A program made the position numbers and the translations under genes. 35,687 bases of DNA. Origin: Zoogloeaceae bacterium. Its GTDB lineage: Bacteria; Pseudomonadota; Gammaproteobacteria; Burkholderiales; Rhodocyclaceae. This document shows, one piece after another, positions 27,771 through 35,600 of the stretch (positions within the stretch are counted from its first letter, which is position 1; each line of letters starts with the position of its first letter). The stretch spans positions 1-35,687 of the forward strand of contig JAITRP010000117.1 in the NCBI GenBank assembly GCA_031288305.1, read 5' to 3'. Below the pieces are notes generated by a model, which worked only from the letters and a program-made list of their open reading frames with translations, was not told the origin of the DNA and did no database searches.

Positions 27771-28175
27771 TCACGCCTCCGCGTCCGCGGAAGTCAGGTG
27801 TTCCAGTTCGCGGGAAAGCAGGGTTTCGTCGCCCAGGTTGAGTTCGATCAGGCGGCGCAGGTGGGTGATGCTGTCGAGGTCGATTTCCACGCAGACGAGG
27901 CCAATGTCCCGCCCGCGAATATGCGCGACTTTGGCGCGCATGCAAATGCCGCTCTCCAGAGTTTCGTCACCGTCCATGTCGCTCAGGTCCAGCGCCAGCG
28001 TACAGCTCGCGCCGGGCGCGAGATCGATGGGCGCGTCGGTTTGAATGAGCGCGCCCTTCAGGGAAAAATCCAGCACCTTCGCCGGATACTCCCGCTCCGC
28101 GCCTTGGCGCCGAAACGCCAGACAGGCCGGACTATTGAAATGAATGCGCGCAAAACGCCTGCGATTGGGTTCCAT
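27771..28175 (-). CDS. PilZ-domain protein
   Basis: MEPNRRRFARIHFNSPACL (RxxxR), LDFSLKGALIQTD (D-x-S-x-x-G) c-di-GMP binding motifs. Confidence 0.85.
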   Translation of the reverse strand: MEPNRRRFARIHFNSPACLAFRRQGAEREYPAKVLDFSLKGALIQTDAPIDLAPGASCTLALDLSDMDGDETLESGICMRAKVAHIRGRDIGLVCVEIDLDSITHLRRLIELNLGDETLLSRELEHLTSADAEA

Positions 28176-28197
28176 CGTTGCCTCCAGGAAGTAGTGT

Positions 28198-29008
28198 ACG
28201 GCAAAAAGTTAAACCCTGCTTTTTATCGAGTAAGTCAGGCGCAATGAAAAACAGAGAATACTGTCAATAATCTATCCCCAACGAAGCGCGCCAAACTTCC
28301 TCCCTCCCCTGCTGGAACCGAAGGCGGAAGGACAGCCGCGGGCTGGTCTGGCGAAGCCAGATGCGGCAAAGCCGCGCACAAGGGGAGGGCAGGAGAGCAG
28401 GCGTCAGCGCTCCGATGCAAGCCGCCTCGCCGCAATCCCTCTTGTCAGGTGAGAAGAAAACCGCGCGCCTTTGCGCCCTAGTAGCCCGTCACGTTGAATC
28501 GACGCGATTTTGGCGTGACTGCCTGCCGGAAGCGCCCTGTCCCTCTCCCCCTTGTGAGGGAGGGCTTGCACCCTGCAAGGGGAGCGGCTCAAAAGAGCAA
28601 AGCCGTTGAACCGTGGCTTCCCCTCTCCCCTGACCCCTCCCCCGCAAGGAAGGAGGGGGAAAAAGCGTTTGCTCTGTCTTCAGGCACTTTGAGTTTCATC
28701 GTAAAACTAACTCCGGTTTGAAATCCCGCCCTTCAGGGCGGTGCGAAGGTCGAAACCCCGGCCTGAAGGCCGGGGGATCAATCCGTAGCCATTGGGGAGG
28801 GGAGAGAAACCCCTTCCCAATGGAGTTAAACCGGCAGCCCTGAAGGGCTGTCGCTAATTTCTTGCTAGGGTTCATTCAACATGACGAACTACTAGGATCG
28901 TGCGGATGGGTAGTGGGTTTTCTTGCATTTACTCCAAAAAAGGGCGAGCTACGCTTGCCATTTTTTGCTGACTGAACCGGCAAAAAGCGGGTTTTTACTT
29001 TTTGCCGC
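28198..29008. repeat. Large composite family 1 element with nested family 2 copy C
   Basis: Left TACGGCAAAAAGTTAAACCCTGCTTTTTATCGAG; right GGCAAAAAGCGGGTTTTTACTTTTTGCCGCC touching the queE stop (TAG at 29009-29011 on minus strand); internal block 28488-28895 matches 12610-12845. Confidence 0.8.
28698..28866 (-). repeat. Multi-hairpin palindromic element (family 2), copy C, longest form
   Basis: Reverse complement of copies A/B but with two separate terminal hairpins (CCGCCCTGAAGGGCGG and CCCCGGCCTTCAGGCCGGGG) instead of one fused hairpin. Confidence 0.9.
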
Positions 29009-29653
29009 CTACCTCCCCTGCATGTTACCCCAGAGTTGTTTGTGCAATGGTAACTGAAAGCGCGCTTCCAGACCGTCGGCGAGGATCCATTCCGCCAGTT
29101 TCACGGGGGATTGCAGGCCATGCGCCGGGGAAAAGAATACCGGACAGCGCGCCGGAAACGGGCGCTCTGCCATTTTCGCGCGTGCCCAGTCATAATCCGC
29201 GCGGTCGGCGATGATGATTTTGAGTTCATCCCTGGGCGTGAGCAAGGCGAGATTTTCCCAGCGGTTCTTGTCCGCTTCGCCAGACGATGGCGTCTTGATA
29301 TCGACGATGCGCGCCACGCGCGCGTCCACGCCGCCAATGGCGAGCGCGCCGGATGTTTCCAGGCAAACTTCATAGCCCGCGTCGCACAGCGCCGCAAGCA
29401 GGACAAGACAGCGCTTCTGCGCCAGCGGCTCGCCGCCCGTGACGCAGATGTGCCGGGCAGGCCAGCGGCGCGCGGCGGCGAGGATCTCGTCTATCGTCAT
29501 GTCCTCGCCGCCGGAAAACGCATACGTCGTATCGCACCAACGGCAACGCAGCGGACACCCGGTCAGGCGAACGAACACGCTGGGCAAGCCCGCGCGCGAA
29601 GCTTCGCCCTGCAGGGAGAAAAAAAGCTCATGTACCCGCAGAGGGGCGCGCAT
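29009..29653 (-). CDS. queE: 7-carboxy-7-deazaguanine synthase (radical SAM)
   Basis: MRAPLRVHELFFSLQGEASRAGLPSVFVRLTGCPLRCRWCDTTYAF (CxxxCxxC), VTGGEPLAQ. ATG at 29653 chosen; the ORF extends further upstream into repeat sequence. Confidence 0.95.
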   Translation of the reverse strand: MRAPLRVHELFFSLQGEASRAGLPSVFVRLTGCPLRCRWCDTTYAFSGGEDMTIDEILAAARRWPARHICVTGGEPLAQKRCLVLLAALCDAGYEVCLETSGALAIGGVDARVARIVDIKTPSSGEADKNRWENLALLTPRDELKIIIADRADYDWARAKMAERPFPARCPVFFSPAHGLQSPVKLAEWILADGLEARFQLPLHKQLWGNMQGR

Positions 29654-29662
29654 GGATGTGTG

Positions 29663-29795
29663 CGATGTGTACGTCAAAAAGTGAAACCCCTGCTTTTTGT
29701 GCGGCTTTTCCGCATCTGGCTTCGCCAGACCAGCCTTCGGCCTTGTGCCGGATAAATTTGGGGTTGAAGGCAAAGCAAATCTTCGCCTTCAACCC
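29663..29795. repeat. Family 1 element, left boundary hairpin plus modules
   Basis: GTACGTCAAAAAGTGAAACCCCTGCTTTTTGTGCGGC, CTTCGCCAGACCAGCCTTCGG, GGTTGAAGGCAAAGCAAATCTTCGCCTTCAACC. Confidence 0.8.
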
Positions 29796-29932
29796 AGCAA
29801 GAAATTAGCGGCAGACCTTCAGGGCTGCCGGTCTAACGTCATTGGGGAGGAGTTTCTCTCCTCTCCCCAATGGCTACGGATTGATCCCCCGGCCTTCAGG
29901 GCGGGGTTTCAAAACGGAGTTGGTTTTACGAT
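29796..29932 (+). repeat. Multi-hairpin palindromic element (family 2), copy B
   Basis: AGCAAGAAATTAGCGGCAGACCTTCAGGGCTGCCG...CATTGGGGAGGAG...CTCTCCCCAATG...CCCCCGGCCTTCAGGGCGGGGTTTC...TTTTACGAT. Confidence 0.9.
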
Positions 29933-29977
29933 AAAAACCCAACGAAAAACCCATCCGGCGGGGTTTTGTTGCCTTTG

Positions 29978-30718
29978 CTATTTAACGCGTTGTCGCGCCT
30001 GTGCCGCCGCTTGCGAGGCGGGGTATTTTTCGATGAGATTCGTCAGCGTGCGCCGGGAAGCGGTTTGATTGCCCATGTCGCGTTGGCAGTTGGCGATGGT
30101 GAGCAGGGCGTCCGGGGCGCGCGTGGAATCCGGCCAGCGGGTTGTGACCACCAGTTGCGCGTCAATGGCTTCGCGGCATTGTTTCTGGGCGTAGTAGGCG
30201 TTCCCCAGCCAGAATTGCGCGCCGGGCGTCATCTCGCTGTCGGGATAGACGCGCACGAAATCCGCCAGCGCCCTGGCGGCGGCGGCGTATTTGCCCGCCT
30301 TGAACTGGGCGAGCGCGTTCTCGTACGCCTGGCTTTCGGCCTGGGCTTCCGGCGTGTTTTCCGGCATTCTGGCGCTGCTGCTGCTGGCGCTGACGGGCGT
30401 GGATTCCATGCGCGCAAGGCGGCCATCCAGATCCAGATACAAATCCTGCAAACGTTTCTTGGCCTGCGCGTTTTCGTAATTCAGGGTTTCGATTTCCCCG
30501 CGCAGGCGGGAGATTTCCTCGCGCAATCCCATGAGCTGGGTTGCCAGTTCCAGTTGCGCCTTGGACTGGGTTTCGAGCTTGGCCTCGAAGGCGGCCTGCA
30601 TCTCCCGGATTTGCTGGCGCGCCTCGTTGTCGTCGAAGAGTCCCGCCTGCGCGACGGAAATGCAGGACGCGGCGCAGAGAAGCCCCAGCGCATAGCGGGA
30701 AAGGAGCGCCGGACGCAT
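29978..30718 (-). CDS. cpoB: Cell division coordinator CpoB (YbgF, Tol-Pal system)
   Basis: Signal peptide ...CISVAQAGLFDDNEARQQI, coiled coil, TPR region AYENALAQFKAGKYAAAARALADFVRVYPDSEMTPGAQFWLGNAYYAQKQ; next to pal. Confidence 0.93.
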   Translation of the reverse strand: MRPALLSRYALGLLCAASCISVAQAGLFDDNEARQQIREMQAAFEAKLETQSKAQLELATQLMGLREEISRLRGEIETLNYENAQAKKRLQDLYLDLDGRLARMESTPVSASSSSARMPENTPEAQAESQAYENALAQFKAGKYAAAARALADFVRVYPDSEMTPGAQFWLGNAYYAQKQCREAIDAQLVVTTRWPDSTRAPDALLTIANCQRDMGNQTASRRTLTNLIEKYPASQAAAQARQRVK

Positions 30719-30720
30719 GC

Positions 30721-31239
30721 TCAGAACTCGCCGGAATAGAGAATGTCGGCGCGGCGGTTTTCCGCCCAGGCGGTTTCGTTATGCCCTTCGGCGCGCGGCT
30801 TTTCTTCGCCCAGACTGACAGCTTCCACCTGCGCTTCCTGTACGCCCAACAGCAACAGCATCTGCCGCACCGCTTCCGCGCGCTTCTGACCAAGCGAGAG
30901 GTTGTATTCACGGCTGCCGCGTTCGTCGGTGTTGCCCTGGATCAGCACCTTGAAATTCCGGTTTTCCACCAGGAAACGGGCGTGCGCGGCAACCAGATCG
31001 CGGTAGCCTTCCTCGATGTTGTAGCGATCGAGCGCAAAATACACGCTGCGCTTGGAAAGCGATCCCTTGGTGAGAATGTCCGGAAGATTGCCGCCAACAA
31101 CGATGTCGGTACCGACGGGCGGGATGTAGCCGTCGCGCTCCTCCACCGGCGCGGCATCGGTTTCCGGCCCGGTGGTGGTGCAGCTTGCCAACGCCAGCGC
31201 CGCAAGCGTCATGAGAATCCAGGAAACAATTTTTTTCAT
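30721..31239 (-). CDS. pal: Peptidoglycan-associated lipoprotein Pal
   Basis: MKKIVSWILMTLAALALASC lipobox; OmpA-like VLIQGNTDERGSREYNLSLGQKRAEAV. Confidence 0.96.
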   Translation of the reverse strand: MKKIVSWILMTLAALALASCTTTGPETDAAPVEERDGYIPPVGTDIVVGGNLPDILTKGSLSKRSVYFALDRYNIEEGYRDLVAAHARFLVENRNFKVLIQGNTDERGSREYNLSLGQKRAEAVRQMLLLLGVQEAQVEAVSLGEEKPRAEGHNETAWAENRRADILYSGEF

Positions 31240-31319
31240 GTCATTTCTCCTCGTTGGAACAGGTTGTCGAGAAAGGATAGCACTCTGGCGGATTTACGCT
31301 CGCTTTGCAAATTTGTTTA

Positions 31320-31600
31320 AGCGGGAAAAAGTGAAAACCCACTTTTTCCCGGGTTAATCAGGGTTTGAAGGCAAAGCAAAGTTTCGCCTTCAAACCGTGA
31401 AAAAGCAACGAAAAAACCAGCGCGATCCGCATGGTTCTCGTAGGGACGCACACGGCGCGCCCCTGCGACCGGTGTTCAGACCGGATGGGCGGCAGCAGTG
31501 GGTTTTCGTTGCCTTTCCCCCAAAAAAGGACGAGCTTTGCTTGCCCTTTTTTGCTGATCTGAACCGGCAAAAAGCAGGTTTTTGCTTTTTTGACGCCTAC
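31320..31600. repeat. Two-ended family 1 element between tolB and pal
   Basis: Left GGGAAAAAGTGAAAACCCACTTTTTCCC; right GGCAAAAAGCAGGTTTTTGCTTTTTTGACGCC overlapping the tolB stop; internal GGTTTGAAGGCAAAGC..CGCCTTCAAACC, TAGGGACGCACACGGCGCGCCCCT, CAGTGGGTTTTCGTTGCC, CCAAAAAAGGACGAGC..GCCCTTTTTT. Confidence 0.88.
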
Positions 31601-32883
31601 CGTAAAAACGGCCCCCAGGCGGGTTCGCGCACATCGCCCACCGGAACGGAGAGGCGTTGCCGGATGCTGCCGTCCGTGGATACCGCCGACAGCACGCCGC
31701 GCCCGTTGGCTTCCGTCGCCAGCACGATCATGCGTCCATTGGGCGCGAAGCTGGGGGATTCGTCCCGTCCGAAATCCGAAAGCATCTGCACCTGGCGGCT
31801 TTGCAAATCCATGAGCGCCAGTTGGAAGCGCCCGTCCCGCCGGGTGATGAAGGCCATGTTCTTGCCGTCTGGCGAAGGGTGCGGCGAGACGTTGTAGCCG
31901 CCCTCGAAGGTGACGCGTTCGGCGGCACCGCCCGAAGCCGCCACCCGATAGATCTGCGGACTGCCGCCGCGGTCGGAAGTAAAGTAGATCTGCGCGCCAT
32001 CGGCGGAAAATTGCGGTTCGGTGTCGATGCCCGCCGATGTGGTCAGGCGCGTGGGCGCGCCGCCGTTTGCGCCGATGAGATAAATCTGCGAATTGCCGTC
32101 GCGGGTGAGCACGATGGCCAGCCGCTGACCATCCGGCGACCAGGCGGGCGCGGAATTGGAACCCTTGAAATTGGCGACGACCTGCCGCGCGCCTGTGCTC
32201 AGCGAATGCACGAAGATGATGGGTTTCTTGTTCTCGAAGGAAACATAGGCGATGCGCGCGCCATCGGGCGACCAGGCCGGGGAAATGATGGGTTCGCGCG
32301 AAACCAGCGCCGTTTGGGCGTTCTGTCCATCGGAATCGGCAATGCGCAATTCATAGCGCCCGCTCGTTTTGTGTACATAGGCGATGCGCGTGGAAAACAC
32401 CCCTTTTTCGCCCGTCAGTTTTTCGTAGATATAATCGGCGACGCGATGTCCGGCGGCGCGCAGTTGCGCCGTTGCCGCAAGATAGGCCGCGCCGCCCAGA
32501 TTATCCTGGCGGTTGACGTCATACAGACGAAAGCGCGCTTCCAGACGGCCATCGGCATTGCGCCGCAAACTGCCCGCCGCCAGCGCGTCCGCGCCCCGGA
32601 TTTTCCAGAGGCCGTAATCCACGGCGGAAGTCTCGCTCAGGGTTTCGCTCTTCGCGTCCACCAGACGAAACAGGCCGCTGCGCTCCAGATCGCTCTTCAC
32701 CACGGCGGTCAGCGATTGCCCATCCTTCGCGTCGCCGCCAAAATTCGCAATCGCCACGGGAATCTGGTTCATGCCCGCGCCGGTAATCTCAATCGCCAAC
32801 TGCGCCTCGGCGGCAAGGCTCCAACACAACAATCCGCCCAGCAACAAACGGGCGAACCTATCCAGGGAACAGGAAAATTTCAT
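31597..32883 (-). CDS. tolB: Tol-Pal system beta-propeller protein TolB
   Basis: Signal peptide; repeated PAWSPDGxRIAYVS/FSADGAQIYFTSDRGGSPQIY beta-propeller motifs. Confidence 0.96.
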   Translation of the reverse strand: MKFSCSLDRFARLLLGGLLCWSLAAEAQLAIEITGAGMNQIPVAIANFGGDAKDGQSLTAVVKSDLERSGLFRLVDAKSETLSETSAVDYGLWKIRGADALAAGSLRRNADGRLEARFRLYDVNRQDNLGGAAYLAATAQLRAAGHRVADYIYEKLTGEKGVFSTRIAYVHKTSGRYELRIADSDGQNAQTALVSREPIISPAWSPDGARIAYVSFENKKPIIFVHSLSTGARQVVANFKGSNSAPAWSPDGQRLAIVLTRDGNSQIYLIGANGGAPTRLTTSAGIDTEPQFSADGAQIYFTSDRGGSPQIYRVAASGGAAERVTFEGGYNVSPHPSPDGKNMAFITRRDGRFQLALMDLQSRQVQMLSDFGRDESPSFAPNGRMIVLATEANGRGVLSAVSTDGSIRQRLSVPVGDVREPAWGPFLR

Positions 32884-32920
32884 GATCACCACGACAAAAG
32901 AAAATCAAAGTCCGTATTCT

Positions 32921-32992
32921 ACGTTCAGAAGACGGAGGACAGAAGACAGAATGCTCGCTGCGCTCGCGTGTGGTCTGTCTTCCGTCCCCTGA
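32921..32992. repeat. Family 3 heptad-like repeat with GCTCGCTGCGCTCGC palindrome
   Basis: AGAAGACGGAGGACAGAAGACAGAATGCTCGCTGCGCTCGCGTGTGGTCTGTCTTCCGTC between tolB and the EI gene. Confidence 0.8.
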
Positions 32993-32993
32993 A

Positions 32994-34724
32994 CTATAGC
33001 CTCTCCACGGCTTCCATGATCTTTTCGGTTTCGTCCAGGCGCAGGATGCGGCGGGCGAGGGGCGCGAGTTCGCTGGCGTTGGCCTGGATCACGCGGCTCT
33101 TGACGCGCATGATTTGCGAAGGGTGCATGGAAAAGGTGCGCAGACCCAATCCCAGCAGAAGACGGGTAAAACGGGCGTCGCCCGCCATTTCGCCGCAGAG
33201 GGAAACCGGAATCCCCGCTTTTTCCGCCGTGGAGAGCGTATGCGCCACCAGCATCATCACGGCGGGATGCAACGGATCGTAGAGACTGGCGACCTGTTCA
33301 TCGCTGCGATCGATCGCCAGCGTGTATTGGATCAGGTCGTTGGTGCCGATGGAAAGAAAATCCAGGCGCTTCAGGAACATGTTGATGGCCAGCGCCGCGC
33401 CGGGAATTTCGATCATGCCGCCGATTTCGATGTCCTCATCGAAGGCGACGCGCTCCGCCCGCAGGCTTTCCTTGGCGGCATTCACCGCCAGGAGCGTGGC
33501 GTCAATCTGGCGGGCATGGGAAAGCATGGGAACCAGGAGCTTGACCTTGCCATGACGCGAGGCGCGCAAAATGGCGCGCAGTTGCAGGCGGAACATCCAC
33601 GGTTCGGCCAGTGACAGGCGAATGGCGCGCCGTCCCAGCGCCGGGTTGGTCGGGGTGCGCTGGGTATCCGGCGTCTTGTCGCCGCCCAGATCGAAGGTGC
33701 GTATCGTCACGGGACGGCCATCCATGTCCTTCACCACCTTCCTGTACGCCTCGAACTGCTCTTCTTCCGAAGGCATGTCGCCGCGCCCCAGGAACAGGAA
33801 TTCGGTGCGGAACAGTCCTATGCCGTCCGCGCCCGCTTCCAGCGCCGCGCGCGTGTCGGAAGGAATTTCGATGTTGGCGAAAATGCCCACGTCCACGCCA
33901 TCCAGTGTGCGCGCCTGCGTGGATTTCAGGCGTTTCAGCTTGGTGCGTTCGAGTTCCAGCTGTTCCTTGCGAATCCGGTATTCGTCCAGCACCTGCTCGT
34001 CGGGATCGACCAGCAACACGCCGCGCGTGCCATCGACGATCAGGGTTTCGCCATCGCGAATCATGGCGCGGGCGCTGGACAGGCCGACAATGGCGGGGAT
34101 CGCCATGCTGCGCGCCAAAATCGCGGTATGCGAGGTCGCGCCGCCGACATCGGTGACGAAGGCGGCGAAATGATGCTCCTTGAAGGCGATGGTATCGGCG
34201 GGCGACAGATCGTGCGCCACGATGATCAGCATTTCTTCCGTCACGTCCCTGGCCTTCTTCAGCGATACCCGTCCCGGACGACCGAGCAATTCCTTGATGA
34301 TCCGCTCGCCCACTTGCAGGACATCGTACTTGCGCTCTTTCAGATAGGGGTCATCAAACTGCTCGAACTGTTCGACCAGGTGCTCCATCTGCTGCACCAG
34401 CGCCCATTCGACATTGCACAGGCGTTCGCGCACGATGCGCCGGGTCGCGTCGATGAGTTCCGGATCGGAGAGGAACAGCACATGCAGGTCGATGAAGGCC
34501 ATCAACTCGTTGGGCGCGGTGGAAGCGCGGTCATTGTGCGCCTTCAAGGCCAGCAATTCGGCGCGCACCGCTTCCACGGCGCAATCCAGGCGCGCCAGCT
34601 CCTTGTCCGCCTGACGGGGGCTGATCGTCAGGTGCGCCACCTCCAGCGTGGCATGCGACATGAGCATGGCCTGCCCGATGGCAATGCCGCCAGAGATGCC
34701 CAGACCGTGCAGGGTATAACTCAT
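32994..34724 (-). CDS. ptsI: Phosphoenolpyruvate-protein phosphotransferase (PTS Enzyme I)
   Basis: MSYTLHGLGISGGIAIGQAML; GGATSHTAILARSMAIPAIVG (active His), GIGLFRTEFLFLGR, SIGTNDLIQYTLAIDRSDEQVASLYDPLHPAV, VSLCGEMAGD. Confidence 0.96.
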   Translation of the reverse strand: MSYTLHGLGISGGIAIGQAMLMSHATLEVAHLTISPRQADKELARLDCAVEAVRAELLALKAHNDRASTAPNELMAFIDLHVLFLSDPELIDATRRIVRERLCNVEWALVQQMEHLVEQFEQFDDPYLKERKYDVLQVGERIIKELLGRPGRVSLKKARDVTEEMLIIVAHDLSPADTIAFKEHHFAAFVTDVGGATSHTAILARSMAIPAIVGLSSARAMIRDGETLIVDGTRGVLLVDPDEQVLDEYRIRKEQLELERTKLKRLKSTQARTLDGVDVGIFANIEIPSDTRAALEAGADGIGLFRTEFLFLGRGDMPSEEEQFEAYRKVVKDMDGRPVTIRTFDLGGDKTPDTQRTPTNPALGRRAIRLSLAEPWMFRLQLRAILRASRHGKVKLLVPMLSHARQIDATLLAVNAAKESLRAERVAFDEDIEIGGMIEIPGAALAINMFLKRLDFLSIGTNDLIQYTLAIDRSDEQVASLYDPLHPAVMMLVAHTLSTAEKAGIPVSLCGEMAGDARFTRLLLGLGLRTFSMHPSQIMRVKSRVIQANASELAPLARRILRLDETEKIMEAVERL

Positions 34725-34990
34725 TCCGCTTCTCCGAAACGGCTGGCGATCAGGGCGGACAACGCCTGTATGGCCGCTTCCTCGTCGCGTCCCGAGGCTT
34801 CCAGCGTGACCTGCTTGCCGCATCCGGCGGCCAGCATCATCACGCCCATGATGCTCTTGGCGTTGACGCGGCGGCCATTGCGCTCCATCCAGATGTCGCT
34901 TTCAAAGGCGCTTGCCAGTTGCGAAAGCTGACCGGAAGGTCGCGCGTGCAATCCCAGCTTGTTTATGATTTCGACTTCGCGCCTTTGCAT
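34721..34990 (-). CDS. HPr family phosphocarrier protein
   Basis: 89 aa MQRREVEIINKLGLHARPSGQLSQLAS (active His), VNAKSIMGVMMLAAGCG; between EIIA and EI. Confidence 0.95.
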   Translation of the reverse strand: MQRREVEIINKLGLHARPSGQLSQLASAFESDIWMERNGRRVNAKSIMGVMMLAAGCGKQVTLEASGRDEEAAIQALSALIASRFGEAE

Positions 34991-35382
34991 CAGACGTCCC
35001 TTTGCATGTCGAGCGCGCCATCGCGCGCGCCGCTGATGGCCTTGGCCGCCATCGTCTCCAGCCCTTTTTCCCGATAGGTCAGGGCGCGCAGCAACATGGG
35101 CAGACTGACGCCGGAGACGCCTTCCACCTTCCCCGGCTCCAGGAGCTTCAACACCAGATTGGCCGGCGTCGCGCCAAAGATGTCCGTCATTACCAGCACG
35201 CCCGCGCCGCCATCCACCTGCCGCAGACAATGCCGCGCCAGCGGCAGGACATCCAGCGGATCGTCCTGCGCCGCAACCCCAAACTGCGCCAGCAACGGCG
35301 GACGCTTGCCGAGCACGTGACAGACGTTCTGCAACAACGCCTCGCCCAGCGTCCCGTGCGTTACCAATAAAATGCCTATCAT
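34990..35382 (-). CDS. PTS EIIA component, mannose/fructose type
   Basis: MIGILLVTHGTLGEALLQ (active His), GGAGVLVMTDIFGATPANL. Confidence 0.94.
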   Translation of the reverse strand: MIGILLVTHGTLGEALLQNVCHVLGKRPPLLAQFGVAAQDDPLDVLPLARHCLRQVDGGAGVLVMTDIFGATPANLVLKLLEPGKVEGVSGVSLPMLLRALTYREKGLETMAAKAISGARDGALDMQRDV

Positions 35383-35412
35383 GCGCGTCCCGGTGCGAAA
35401 ATGAATGAAGCA

Positions 35413-35600
35413 GAGATTCTAAGGGATCGGGGGATCAGAGGACAGAGGGCAGGGCGGCGCTTTGCGCCTTTGTAGTCTGTAGTCTGTGGGAACCTGCGGA
35501 GCACAGCATGATAAACACGCGGCCACGGACTACGGAATACAGACCACAAGGCGAGCGCAGCGAGCGTCCTGTCTTCTGTCTTCCGTCTTCCGGTCGGTGG
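35413..35600. repeat. Family 3 repeat, inverted double copy
   Basis: Left arm GATCAGAGGACAGAGGGCAGGGCGGCGCTTTGCGCCTTTGTAGTCTG; right arm reverse complement GGAAGACGGAAGACAGAAGACAGGACGCTCGCTGCGCTCGCCTTGTGGTCTG. Confidence 0.75.

Noticed and set aside
29439-29684. 81 aa plus-strand ORF ending DVYVKK*
   Set aside because: Antisense to queE; the VKK* end comes from the repeat boundary and is not evidence for a gene.
31657-33282. 541 aa plus-strand ORF
   Set aside because: Antisense to tolB and reads through the family 3 repeat into the EI gene region; no domain signature.
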